The notes under the pieces were generated by a model. The model was not told where the DNA came from and made no database searches. It worked only from the letters and a program-made list of their open reading frames with translations. Below, in pieces: positions 23,140 to 35,727 of a stretch of 64,000 bases of DNA (its first letter is position 1; the number at the start of each line of letters is the position of its first letter). This stretch comes from Sebastes aleutianus (lineage: Eukaryota; Chordata; Actinopteri; Perciformes; Sebastidae), in NCBI GenBank assembly GCA_916700875.1, contig CAKAKS010000060.1, forward strand, positions 30,711,120 to 30,775,119. The letters run 5' to 3'. The position numbers and the translations under genes are program-made.

Positions 23140-23430
23140 GTTAAGCAACCTCGTGCCAATGGTGGTACCCGTGCCTCAGGGTGCCTACCCCTGAACCAGA
23201 TGTAAAGTCAGGGGATCTCTAAAGTCGTTACAGTTCCTCCTGATGGGAACATGAATGTGTGCATCAAATTTCATGGCAATCCATCCAATAGTTGTCAAGA
23301 CATTTCATTCAAAACCACTAATGTCAACCTCATGGTGGCACTAGAGGTTAAGTCAGGGATCTCCAAAGTCAATAAAGGTGTTAAATTCAAAATTCAGAGC
23401 ATATCTATGATTGAAGGATTGCCTCCACAC
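23140..23430 (+). repeat. Dispersed repeat family G, copy 1
   Basis: TTTCATGGCAATCCATCCAATAGTTGT, GGTGGCACTAGAGGTTAAGTC and GGGATCTCYAAAGTC recur here and at 48,590-48,940. The family has a loose internal period in which the 'CAATCCATCC' segment is repeated. Confidence 0.65.
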
Positions 23431-23439
23431 GGCTCTCCA

Positions 23440-23660
23440 CATAGCGGCGGCTGGGGCTAGTGGCCAACGATGCTAACAGCTTGAACAGTGCAAACAACGG
23501 CAACAGTGACTACAGACAGTGTTTACCTGAGGAGAAACCATAGGGTGAGAACTACACTTCCACAACGACGGCGTGGGTTGGGGCGGCGTTATCAGTGGTA
23601 ACTGGACCAAAGCGTGAACTGACTGACCAACATTGCCATCCATACAGCCACGCTGCTAGC
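23440..23660 (+). repeat. Dispersed repeat family F, copy 2
   Basis: GGCGGCTGGGGCTAGTGG, GTTTACCTGAGGAGAAACC, ACAACGACGGCGTGGGTTGG and ATCAGTGGTAACTG match copy 1 with substitutions. It follows directly on a family G repeat, suggesting a composite unit. Confidence 0.5.
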
Positions 23661-24655
23661 TTGGCTAAATCGCTTGTTTGTTTGTTTTTTACTGATGCAC
23701 ATATATTTTTGAAATTATATACAATAAAATATTTTCATCAGATTTCCATCTGCTAGCTCCTTTCATGGACATAACTTATGTTTTTGACATGACAAGATGC
23801 AGAGAGACTACTGGCCTTGAGCTCAAGCTGCATCGCCCCTCTCAACATCTTTTTCGCTGATCAGTGCCCCTCCCCCTGGTAAATGACATTACCATACAGG
23901 CCGAGGGGGGTCAAGTGAAGGTTCTCGCCCTGATCAGCCAACTGGAAAACTCACAGTTTCAGAGGTCATGGATAAGCCGCCCTATTGGGTGATTGGTCAG
24001 ACAAATCAAATTAGCATCCCCTGGTGATCCCCTCTTAAACCGCCACCCATGAAGAATTAGATGAGGTGGCTGCACATTTCATTTGATTCATCCTTGTGGC
24101 ATTTCATTGGTGAATATATGTAGAGAAATGAACAACTAAACACGCATTGCTGTTCAGATATCACACAGGTGTAAATGCTGTTGGGGTGTCCACCTTCACA
24201 GTAATGTGAAGTTCTGGTGTGCTTTTACATTTTTGTCATTATGTAAATGATGATCTTTTATTTGTATCAGAATGAGGTTACTTAGCCACAGCACAGGGCA
24301 TGAATGAACTAGAATTATCGCATTGTGTTTGTATGCCTCCGCCAACCAGCCAAATTGCAGTTTACAACCTTGTCTGTCCAAAATGTCATCACTTCGTCAT
24401 TTTATCCTTTTAGACATGTGTGTGAAATTGTCATAATTAGCAAATTAATTCTTGAGTTATGGCCAAAAAATTGTTTTGTGAGGTCACAAAACCTTGACCT
24501 TTGACCACCAAATTCTAATCAGTTCATCCTCAAGTCCAAGTGGACATTTGTGCCAAATTTGAAGCGATTCGCTCTAGGTGTTCCTGAGATATCACAATAA
24601 GTGTCCGTGTGTGTGTTGGCGTTCTAGCTGTGAAGGTAGGTGTAGCAGTGTGAGT

Positions 24656-24932
24656 ACAGTTTATTTGTCGCTGAATAAATGCTACGAAACTACAACTCCT
24701 CCGCTCCGCTCAAGCGAGCCAGAGACAGGAGCCAACTCCTGCAACTCCGGCTACGCCTCTTAAGGTGGACTGTTAAGGTGGACCAGCTTTTCTCTTTAAA
24801 GTGGCGAGCCGCTCCTCTGAACCACTCAGCTTTTTAATTATTTATAAATATTTCTTTTAACCGTTTTAACCGATAGCGTTAATTGGTTAAAATGCTTAAT
24901 GTCGGTTAACGGTTAATTATGAACATCCCTAA
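24656..24932 (+). repeat. Dispersed repeat family B, copy 1
   Basis: It shares TTTATTTGTCGCTGAATAAATGCTACGA, the CTTAAGGTGGAC motif and the end GTCGGTTAACGGTTAATTATGAACATCCCTA with copies at 54,604 and (inverted) 48,197. The TAGGGATGTT outer end is hAT-like, but no target duplication was confirmed. Confidence 0.7.
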
Positions 24933-26630
24933 TGCAAACAATGGGTGTCTCAAATCTCTATTTAAAATGTGCATAAGCACCAACTCGTAAGACACGGATG
25001 TTGGCGCTAAGCTAAGACCCACTATCATTGTGATTTCATTTTTATCCCCTTCCACAACTCTGACCTTGCACACCACCACCAGCGTTTGGTAAGCAATGAT
25101 TTATCTGCCAAATAAATGTGTTGGCTCCATTGGAATGTGTTTAAGGTGTGGGGTCATTTACTAGGTCAAAAAAGGCAGCTCATAAATTGAAGCTGAGGCT
25201 TAACTTAAAGGGGGAAGTGAGTGGAAATGGTGATTTTGAGGGAAAAGGTTTCGGAATGAAAAATTAGATGACTTGAAAAAAGTTTAAAAAAAACAAACAT
25301 CTAAAGAAGAATATGATGCAATTTTGAGATGCATAAAAGCAAGACACATAAGGTGCCATCATTGGACACCTTACCTTGAGTGAGATCCAGCGCTAAGATG
25401 GTATATCAGTCATTCTGACAGTGTGAGGTTAGAGGACTCATTTAAGAAGTGAAGGACAGTGTCCCTCTCAGTGATGTGAGATCATGAAGCTTTAGTTGCA
25501 GCTCACCTGCCTGGAAAATCTACTTACCTGCCTCTCATTCAAACTTATAAGTCTTGTTGAGGCTAGTGTGTGCTGTCTATCGTGACATTGAGTGTCACTG
25601 GGTGGAATGATGAGTGACTGCCATCTCTGAACAGACTACTTCGCAAAAGAGTGTTTGTGGAACTTTGTTTGGAACTAAAATTCATCATTTCAGTCCAGTC
25701 CTGAATGAAATGTTTCACAAGACAGGCCGTTGTTTTAGCAGGAACATCTCTCAGCTGTTGTGATTTTTATGTCTACTATAGATCCACTTTTTATGTGCAA
25801 ACTGTGTTGTTGGAGTTTCAAAATCATGAAAGAAATTTGTATATTTAGCCCGCTATAGATGTCATTACCCAACCCGATACCACGCCAAAGTGTGTAATAG
25901 ACCCGCATGTACACCAGAGGATAACATGTCAGTGTCGCAGAGACGTGAATATAACACGTCTGTATTAACATGCAGTACCAGCAGGGGGCAACAGAGAAAG
26001 AAAGAAAACCACTTAGTTAGGTGAAGGGAAAACGTCATGGTTGGGCTTAAAATAAGTACGTTTACTAAGTAAAACACGTACGGGAACAACACCGTCACTA
26101 CAAAACATGTGACAAAAGTCATTGACGTAACTTACAAAACAAAAAAACTGGTGGAAAGTCTGGTGTTTTTTTGGACCCGCCCATCATAAGTGGTCTTTTC
26201 TAACTCAGAGATTTGTACGGAGTACGGAAAACATGTGACAACCTCCATGCAGACGTGTAATATCCACGCCTCGGCGAGGCAAAACGTGACACTAACACGC
26301 TTTCTTCCGGCGGACAGGCAGATCTATTACATGCTTTGCTGTGAGACTGGGCTGCATTACCATAGTAAGCTACGCTCAGTGTAATCTGGTTTGTGATACT
26401 GTTTTTGTTTTTAAACCTTATACTCATGTTATTTACTCAATATGCAATATGTTTAAATGCTGGTCAGAGCCACAGTGTAGTCCGTAGATCATAGCTATAC
26501 ATGTTACTGGTTTGTTGCCCTGTTTAGCTTGAAAGTTACTTTACTTTTTTTAATTGAATATTTCTTATAAAATGATTGATGTTTTTGATAAGCAACATCT
26601 AAAAAAGGGTATAATGTGCGTGGAGTCTTA

Positions 26631-27187
26631 GGGCGCTTTCACAAGCCAAGATTTAGTCTGTTTTAATCAAACTCTAGTGCGGTTTGTTTGTGTGATTGTG
26701 AACGCAGTAATTGTACTCTGATGGGGATCAAACATAAAATGAACGGTTAATATGAGTGGGAGAGGATGGCCTGGACGTCTGCAGAAGTCCGATGTTTGCT
26801 TTACATCTGGGCCGAAGAGAACATACAGAATACGCTAAAAAATGTCCACAAAAGTAGTGACGTTTATAAAGTCATTGGAGATAAACTGGAGGAGAAGGGA
26901 TTCGTGCACACAGTAAGGTCATATCAGTGCACAGTCAGTCAGTTTGAAGTGAAAACACTTCAAATATTTCAAAGGCCGTGATTCAATGCATAGAGGTGGC
27001 AGCTCTCGAGACGAAAAAGATCAATTTGCTCCTTTGTACACGCCCCTCAGCAAATTATTTTTCTTATTTGGTCTGCTTTAATTTGTGCACTGTGAAACCG
27101 AACCAGACTAAATAGAAAACAAACCAAAAGTATCAATTTCACTCTGATTCGGACTAGCCAAACGGACTATGGCTTGTGAAAGCGCCC
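26631..27187. mobile_element. PIF/Harbinger element with TTA target duplication
   Basis: TTA at 26,628-26,630 and 27,188-27,190 flank the element. The ends GGGCGCTTTCACAAGCC and, on the other strand, GGGCGCTTTCACAAGCC are a perfect 17-bp inverted repeat. TTA duplications with GGGC/GGCC-type ends are the mark of PIF/Harbinger. At 557 bp it has lost the transposase but keeps a piece of the second, Myb-like gene. Confidence 0.85.
26766..26981 (+). pseudogene. Fragment of Harbinger Myb/SANT-like protein gene
   Basis: The 71-codon frame starts MAWTSAEVRCLLYIWAEENI and continues with VYKVIGDKLEEKGFVHTVRS. The WT-E--LL-IW start, the VY--I---L---G middle and the RS-Q-C end follow the trihelix/Myb-SANT domain carried as ORF2 by Harbinger elements, where it helps the transposase bind DNA and enter the nucleus. 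The frame opens about 135 bp inside the element and then runs into unrelated residues and a stop, so only the DNA-binding domain start is left. I infer a decayed gene; domestication is not supported by anything visible. Confidence 0.6.
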
Positions 27188-27911
27188 TTAGGCCACATTC
27201 AGACCGACTTCAGCTCTGTGTGTTCTGGCACAACAAAACATCATCTAGCAAGGTATTGCAATGGCCAATGAAATACTGTACGTGCATGAGCAAACACACC
27301 TTCCTGCTGGATTATGAGTAGAATTATAAACCGCCGTGCAGTGTTTTGGCATCTGATCAGTTTGCCTCGGCGCGTCAGCCCAGCACGGCGGGGATTTGCA
27401 TCTCCATTACAACGGGGCTACCCGCTTGGTCTACATGACATGCAACGCCAAGTCACACGTTAGTGGTCACTGTCTGCTGAGCTATTCCAATCAGGACGAG
27501 ATTGCTACTTCTACAATTAAGGGGATCAATACATTATATGATGATTCTCTGAGCTTGCATTTCACTCATTTTATATTTTGCATGCGTTGCAGATAACAAT
27601 TACTTCCAAACCACTCCCTTCAGACACCAAGGAGCTGCTTTGCCAAGGTAAGCACATAACTGCATAAGGTATGAGCATACACATGAAGACAGCATAGATA
27701 GATAGATTTTAAATTTCATCACACAAACTTCACACTAATACGGTTTTGTATTTTAATTGATAAAGATGGTTAAAGATCCTGAGACGATAAAAACATGCAT
27801 TCAAAGCTCTGTTAAGCAACATTCTTTACCACGCTAGCAGGTTAAAATGTTGGTTGTTCGACCACTTTGTTGCAAAGTGAAATGTCTCAACAACTATCGG
27901 ACGGAGTGTCA

Positions 27912-28234
27912 TTAAAGCGGCAGTAGGCAGAATATTTTCGGCAACATTGGGAAACTTTCATATTTGATCAGCGCTGCCAAGTTGACCGTTTGATCAGAGT
28001 TTGCGAGTGATTGACAGCTTCTCAGAGACGGCAAGGCTCCAGATCAGCTCTGATTGGTTGTTTTCCTCCGGTCTGTGAAACCTTGCCGATGCAGTTAGGA
28101 GCACCGGAGGACACAGAAGTACATGATTTTTTCAAATTACCTGTCTCATGCACTACTGTCAGGATAGGTTGGCTGTTTTATAAAAATAACTTTTTTAAAT
28201 CATATTTGCTCCGATCTGCCGACTCCAGCTTTAA
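27912..28234. mobile_element. TIR element flanked by TTAA
   Basis: Left end TTAAAGCGGCAGTAGGCAGA and right end, on the other strand, TTAAAGCTGGAGTCGGCAGA are an inverted repeat with 4 mismatches in 20. It has no transposase. TTAA could be a target duplication (piggyBac style) or part of the repeat itself. Confidence 0.55.
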
Positions 28235-28299
28235 ATTTGTCAATTTTACATTTTCATGTTCCCCTAAGAACTTTGGTGATCCCTTAACTTTTCCTGTAG

Positions 28300-30300
28300 T
28301 GTGATCATCAGTGAAGCTGTTTGAACCTCGGAGGTGACAAAGTATTTACCGTACATGAGGCTTGTTGGCGAGAGCTCAGCCTCGGTCTGCCTGCCCTTTG
28401 TTTGGTCTAATTTGCCACCTGCAGTCAGGCCACGACTGAGGTGGTTAATAGCGGTGCCAGGGGTCTATTCACAGGAGATCTGAGAGAGTACAAGTGGCCA
28501 GTCCTCGGAGCAGATGTTGGGAGTCCAACATTAACAACGCCTAATCACTAATTAGGGAGGAACTCTGATGAGGCCCCGCTAACAAGAAGGTTTGACTCTG
28601 GCAAAGAGGAGGGTGGACGGTAAAACAACTGTAATCATGTAAAAAATAATTAGGGCAATTCATGACTGTTGTACATAAATACGTGCATACGCTCACTTTT
28701 GCCTTATGCTAATCTAACAATGCAATACACACCAAGGCTCTAATAAATGGAAGGAAGCCCAAGGAAAGAAAACAAAGCTAATGCTTCTCTTTGTTGTCTT
28801 TGGGTTGAGTCATGGGTGCAGTGACTGCTGGGGATCTGAACTGTACACGACCCCAGGGTCAATCTCCGTGTTTGTTTGTGTTGGAATATGACTGACTTTG
28901 GTCTGATGATGCATTTGCCCTGTGGACCGTTCGCAATGAGGAAATCAAAAGCGGGAGAGCGCGAGTGAAAGAGAGGACCAGATGGGAGACTGAGATGGAT
29001 TGGCCCGGCTAACAGGCAGATGTTTATGGGCCATTATTTACAAGCTCTTTAATCTGGGCTATTTCCTCGCCCTTGGCAATGGATAGGTCTATGGGTCATG
29101 CTGCCTGAACCCCTCCACCAGTGGTCATCCATCTCCCTCTCTAAAAGACAGGGAGGGAGAGAGGGGGGGGAGGACGGGCAGTTGTGAAATTAAAACATTG
29201 CTCTTTTTTCACGAGATGTTTGGATGTTTTTTACCCGAAAATAACCTGAGAAATGTGAAACTATGGATCGTGTTTTTATTCACCGGTAATCACACACAAA
29301 TTAGAAACATTTTGCCACTGCAACACCGAACACCCGTTTTGTTTTACACTACATAAGATGACTGCTGCAGTTCAGCATTATCGCTAATTCTTGCCGATGT
29401 GCTTTGCCTATATATATATTGTCACAGAACAAACTATGCATTCCACGTGGAAAGAACCATTCGGATATGTCACAAAAAGAAAGAAGAGATTCAGAAAAGG
29501 AAGGAAGGGAATAGATGAGGACACGATGATAGGCTATAAGGGCAGGAAACAGAGAGATGAGAAAAGGACAGGGGAAGTGATGAGAGAGGAAAAGAAAGTG
29601 CCACAGCTCGACGAGATGTTGCTTCATTAAAAAGCTTGTCGCAGCTATTTCCCTGTCATCCTTTCCCCACTATTCAGAGCTTTTCCCTCGCTGTGAATAC
29701 ATTCAATTAGAGGAGTCTGAGTGATGCTATGACCGTTAGACCAACAGCGTGTCCCTCCTCTATCTCCAGCAGGCAGACCTGCGCCTAATTTTCCCATCTG
29801 CTCGATGAATATTAGCCCAATTGCCGTCCATATCGATTTGTGCTAAGGTTAAAAGCTTGCAAGACCTTGGCTTGAATATGGGTTGCCTGGCAACTGCTCC
29901 GTTCGACCCCCCTAAACCCCACCTTGTTCCAGCCTACATGGACAGCTTCACGTGGGATGTGAATGAGGCTGAAGGTGATGGGGGTGGGCGGGTCCGGCCT
30001 AGCCAGATAGCAGAAGCCCGGGCCTTGATTTCCAGCCCCATCAGTGATTAAAAGCTCCCCCTTCTGCCTGACACTGTGACCTTAACCCCCGGACCTCCGT
30101 GCTCCAGGGTCACTTAACCTTGAACCCAATTACAAGATAAGGTTACTTAAGTGTGACCCGCACCGTGCTCCTCACTCAGTTAATAGGACAGGCTCTGGGA
30201 GAAAAGGGCCAGCGTGGCTGATACGCCTCTCGGTTAATTCGCTGGGTTGACAAAGGTCGCGGGCAGCGGCCATAAAGAACGGGATTGCACTTCGATTTCT
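28300..30300. other. 2-kb repeat-poor noncoding block, candidate conserved elements
   Basis: This block has balanced base composition, no TIR or dispersed repeat, and no credible ORF. It contains homeodomain-type cores such as CTAATCACTAATTAGGGAGG (about 28,541) and long stretches free of simple repeats (29,640-30,060). In teleost deserts such blocks are usually conserved noncoding elements. I could not align it. Confidence 0.4.
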
Positions 30301-30647
30301 CATGCAAAGTGAGACTCAGCAATACGATATCGCGGTGGGAGCCAAAGAGCAGAGGCAGCAGAGCCTGTGTTCTGATAAGATGGTTTCATCGCCATCGCCA
30401 GGTGCCATTGCTGAGCCCATAGTTTGGTCCAACTATGCAAAAAGCTGCCTCTGCATAGAGTCGCTCATTCTAATAACTTCCTAGATGTCCCTATGGATAC
30501 ACTACTTTAATGTTTTGTACGAGTGTGCTGTTTGAAAAGTTCATCCTCAAAAAAAAAAATGATATTGCATATATACACACACATTTTGAATTAAAATTGA
30601 ATGAAGTGCATTTTTTTTTTTGTTTAATTTCATCCACCCAAGACCCC

Positions 30648-30745
30648 TTAAAGGAACAGTGTGTAATACATTAAAGAAAACATACTTATTAATATTATAT
30701 TCAATTTCTGCCAGTAGATCCCCCCAAATTGTTACACACTGTTAT
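30648..30745. mobile_element. Short MITE with ACAGTGTGTAA ends
   Basis: TTAAAGGAACAGTGTGTAAT on the left is mirrored by AACAGTGTGTAACAATT (read on the minus strand) on the right. It is about 98 bp long and AT-rich inside. Confidence 0.5.
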
Positions 30746-33700
30746 TTGTGAACAAGCAAATTATGCACAATAAAATAATGATAAACAAGATCAAACCAAA
30801 AATATATTATCAGCTAAACAATGATTCTTTTCTTTAACATTAACTAGTGTACGTATGTTGCGTGGGAGACGTATTATTCAAGTACTATATCATGTTTTGG
30901 AATAAACAATAAAGCCTCTTATGCTGTGTATCTCTTCATATTGTTACCAACTAGTGCAACATATTGAGAGTTAAGGCGTCTCTGCTTAACTAAGCCAATA
31001 ACGTGTGACCGGTTTGTTTTGTCCGGTGTCACGTCCTGGCTGTATCATGTGGTAAACTCTTACACTGCCTCTAACCCCTTCAATCTGGCATTATCCCTCT
31101 TGGATCAAAGCCAATGGGTTGGCTTAACAAGCTGGGCCACATCAGAGCAGACAGGCATGGAGGGTGAAGGGTTGCAAACATGCACTGTATATCATGGCAA
31201 AGCCCGCTGTGACATCGCCAGTGATTTGGTGAAGCCGAAACAACAACAGTTCACTTTAGCACTTACTGTAGCAGTTGCTTATTGAGTTGTTCTTCCACTG
31301 GGGAGTTTCCTCTTCAACCACAAAGTCGGTGGTAAAATTCACCCAAGAGCAACAAAGCCGAGGTCATTCTGTCCAAAAAGAAAAAGGCGAGATGATCAGT
31401 AAAACATCAAGAAATTGATAGTTAATCTCCAAAAAGTAAGTAAAGTAATTTCTCTGGTATACAGGCTAAAACATCTGGTCAATTAAAGTGATTCAACGAT
31501 TTATTTTAGAAACAAAGCCTCAATAAGCTTCACCTTCGTTCTATGTTTTGTTCTTTTGGCTAGTAGTTTTTGGCCGAACTGTCAGGTCAGACAGGAAACA
31601 GCTGCTTAGAAATAATAAAGCTGGTCATTGTACATAAAGCAATTAGTTATACAGTGCATTTGCCAGACAGACTGTATTAACATTAACAGGATAACTCAAT
31701 ATTTGTTAAATGGATGAGTGAAAACGTGAACACTAGGGCTATTCTGGGTAAAGTCAGCCTTTGATTTATAACAAGAACCAGTGTTTGAAGTGGAGAAACA
31801 AATAAGTGCCAGTACTCCTCTTATTCACATACTGTATGTATCGGCCGGTATCAGTAATATCCTGTGATTTATTCCTGTTTATTCATTATTTCTTTAAGCG
31901 TGTTACACTGTGTCAGTCATAACCAGCTGTGGTTTTATTGCTATTATTATACTTGGACTATGCATCTTCTACAGTAGGCCTATAATACTCCAATAATATT
32001 CACATTGGAACATTATAGGGTTAAGGTGGTGTGTTTAGTGCTAATAGTTAAAGTCCTTTCCTGTGTTATTTGTAGCCTATAGTAGGGTATCATTCAGGTC
32101 CCAGTCAGGATGCTCTTACATACTATGCAACAGGATGAAGGGACACATTCTGAATTTCTACAGTAAATAAAAAGATAGTAGGAGATATTGGGTTTGGGGG
32201 TCCTCCCACCAAGAAAATCTGAAGGTTTTTGACATAAAACTATGCAATTTTACATCATTTTGGACCATTATTATTATTACAAGTTAAATGATTATTTCAT
32301 TATTTACACATCTACACCAACTCATTTAATTAATCTGGAAATGTTTGCCCTGTAAAATCATATTATATAAATCAGTTCACTAATTAATTTACAAAAATGA
32401 CGTGAACATTGTATATATGTATAAATTACATCACTGAGCTACAGAGTGAATGAAGAGAGGGAGCGGCGTTAGTGAGTAGGGATGTCACAAGAACCGGTGC
32501 TAGGTCGATGCCAAAATTCTGAAAACGTGACGTTACTCGTGTTTTAATAGTATCGCAGGTACCGTCAGGGTTCGAGACTATTGAGTCCTGTCCTGAAAAT
32601 GTGTAAAGGACGCAAACTAATTTTTCCCTGATAATGCTACACTGCGAACAACAAATCCGTGTTGAAATCGGCAGGACGAGAGCTGGTTAACGTTAGCTCC
32701 GTGCAGTACTGTGCTGCTTACCGGGTGCTAACAGCTAACATTAACTAGTCCTGCTGATTTCAACACAGGAGTTGCAATTGATGTACACTATGATGTGTTC
32801 AGTTCTATTTAGTAAAAATGAGCAAAGGTACATTCTAGCATTATCATGATGTATTCAAATGCAATCATGAAAAATTTAATTTTTTGGTGAGAAACTTGAA
32901 TAAATCCAGTTGTTTGAAGGAGAACAAAGCAGTGAATCAGAGAAATAAAATGTTATTGCTGAAGCCCAGAAACGTCCCGAACACAGCAAAGTAAGAAGAA
33001 AAGAGCAAATACAGGAAGAGGGCTGCGTCTCTGCAGATAAAGACACCACAACACACTCCCAGTGTGTCAGAAGTGATTATTGAGAGGGATTATTTTAGTA
33101 TCAGTCTATACATTGTTTTTTAAGGAAATTCCTGCATATCATACCTTTAATCTTAGTCAGGTCAGGTCGGCCACTTTGCGCGGCACTGCCCAAAAACAAG
33201 GCTCTCAGATCGAGTCCCGACACTCTCGGCACCACTTTGTTTGAGGTCAGCTGCTGAAATAGGTCATCGTTTTCGTGTAATGAGAGACAAAGGGGTTTCT
33301 GATTAAATTTCTGCAGCCATAACGGTCATCAGGCTCACGGCACACGCTAGTCAAGCAGAAAAAGGACTGTATGTCCTCATCAAAATTCCAATCATAAAAC
33401 CAAAACAAAAGCTTTCAGGTTCATTTATATGATGCGGATAAATGACCTGAAAAAAAAAAAAAAGAAAAAAAAGGATTAGCGTTGAGTCAGTTCAAGCCAC
33501 CAAATCAAAACCTTTGGCTTTCAGGGACAAGCTGTTTGCATTATGTGCTGAAAAAAAGAGGAAAACAGAGGAAAATCATATTAAAAATTAACTCTCAATT
33601 TAACAAACTATTTCTGCAACAGGCAGTGAAGGACTTTCTGCGCTAACACCTGCACATATTTTCCCTCATTGACTCTGAAGTTTTATTTCTCAGCGTTCGT

Positions 33701-34083
33701 TTGATCGAAGCTGAGACACGAATGTTAGAATGAGTAAAAAAAAAATAGTTTTTGTAGACTTTTTCTGCCACCTGATTGATTCACAACCTGGGTCAAACAG
33801 AAGGCAAAAGATCAGCTGAGAGAAACATCGAAGAGGGGAAGAGTTTGAGTAAAATAGAGAGCTGTGTGCAAAGAAAGAGAGAGTGTGTGTGGGTGGGTGT
33901 GTGGGGGGTTGGTATTAGAGAGTAAGAGCAGAGAGAGAGAGAGAGAGAAGCTGCTCTAACAGTGGCCCGCTGACCGCCAGCTGAACCTCTCCATGAACTG
34001 AAGATGAACTCTAAACTTGAGGATCTTCGGTCACGGATCTCCCTGGGAGCTACAAACCGCGGCAGCTAGCCTACGGGATGATG

Positions 34084-34119
<36 letters not shown>

Positions 34120-35013
34120 AAACAAACAGCGCACACACTTTACCAATGTTACACGCAGATAATTCCATCATCACTGTGGCGGAAACAACTCCACTCATTC
34201 TACTGGTGTGAAATTTGCACACACACACACACAAAAACACCCACACATGCACACGCACACTCATTGATCCACTGAACATGCATGTTCACCTTGCCCTTTG
34301 CCCTACGCACCCTTATAGCAGGCAGATGCTAATCCGCAGAGCTTTTGCAATCATGTAGAAAAGTAACACGCACACGAACCTAAAGGTGTGCCATGTACAC
34401 GCACACACCGACACAAAAATACACGCATGCTTTTGTGCATATAACAAAACACACCACCAGACGTGTCAGAGGTTGTGGTAGCTCTTTATCTACCCCCACT
34501 GTGGCACACCCATGAGGGCACAGCAGAATGCACTGTGGGGTCACGGACCGGTCACCACAACACATAATGATCCTGGTTCTGTTTTGTGCTCAGCTGACAG
34601 ACAGACGGAGAGAAGAGGGAGGTGCGGCGGGGGGGTGATAATGGCTGAGGTTAAAAAAAAAAACAAGGGCATTTACTGTTTCATTCTGCATTCAAATCTA
34701 GAAATTTACATCGCTCTTTTTCGTTTTTGAAGGCTGCGGTAGAAGATGTAGCCCCGGGGTGTAAAGTAAGGTTTGTTTTTTGTGTGTACCCTTGCCCCCC
34801 CTCTCAGGCCACTCCTACGCTGTCAGTTCTGGTTTAGGACTGACTTAAGATGTCAACATGCCACAACAAAGTGCTTACACATACCAGATCTACACTGTCC
34901 TTCCAATCCCTGACTCAGATTTCTTCTTTTTGTTTTTCACCCGTTTATTCTTAAATCCTTTGTAAATTCTGGTGAGCTGTCGTCTCAAATCTGATTGGAT
35001 GCTGCAAAAATGT
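30746..35013. other. Intergenic, mostly featureless
   Basis: It contains a repeat start TAGGGATGTCACAAGAACCGG (32,478), short A-tracts (33,450), a GA tract (33,930-33,950) and a CA microsatellite (34,086-34,115). No exon is recognised. Confidence 0.5.
34086..34115. repeat. (CA)n microsatellite
   Basis: About 15 perfect CA units, with a smaller CA tract at 34,219-34,232. Confidence 0.95.
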
Positions 35014-35090
35014 CGGGGTGTAACAATACATCGATCTGGGTCGATGTCTCGATTCAATGATCAACGATACAAAATATCATTGGTGCAAAG

Positions 35091-35727
35091 CAGGGCTGGG
35101 CGATAGGGATGCACCGATCTGACCTTTTCAGTCCAGAGTACCGATCTGATACCAGAGTTTAATTAATCAGCTGGGTGCCTCACTTTTATGTGTAAGGCAA
35201 CATCAGGCTTGACTTAAATATTGCTTTCCTAACTTTGTAAAACAAAATGTAACAAATAAATACATCGATATAAATTTACTGAACTGTTATTTATTATCAA
35301 AATAATCAATTGTACACCAACAACCTGGTAAATTTTTTTTTTTTTTTTAAATTAACAGGAATTACAATTCAGGTGTGAAACTTTTTAATGCAACAAAATT
35401 GGTCAAAACTTAAAAAGGTAATTAAAATTCCAGTCTATATTGTATATGGCACTGAATTGAATAGATTGACCCCATTTTCACCGATACCCGATCCAACTAT
35501 TTGAGTCAGTATCAGTATCGGTGCATCCTTACTGGGCGATATGGAGAAAATCAAATATCACGATATGTTTGACCAAACACCTCGATATATTGATATTGAT
35601 ATTGCGACAATATTGTAGGGTTGACTATTGGTGCTTTTACAAAATATTGCTATACGATATTACGATATCCAAAATCTAAGACGATATCTAGTCTCATATC
35701 ATAATATCGATATATTGCCCAGCACGA
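35091..35727. mobile_element. Middle hAT-like element (level 2)
   Basis: The ends are CAGGGCTGGGCGATA and TATTGCCCAGCACGA, an imperfect inverted repeat of hAT style (CAGGG start). The 8-bp flanks GTGCAAAG (35,083-35,090) and ATGCAAAG (35,728-35,735) differ at one base. The body is full of CGATAT-type repeats. Confidence 0.7.
35104..35531. mobile_element. Inner hAT-like element (level 3), 8-bp target duplication
   Basis: It starts TAGGGATGCACCGATC and its other end, read on the minus strand, is TAAGGATGCACCGATAC, a 14-15 bp inverted repeat. A perfect 8-bp direct repeat CTGGGCGA flanks it (35,096-35,103 and 35,532-35,539). Removing it rebuilds a continuous end of the level 2 element. It is 428 bp and nonautonomous. 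Confidence 0.85.
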
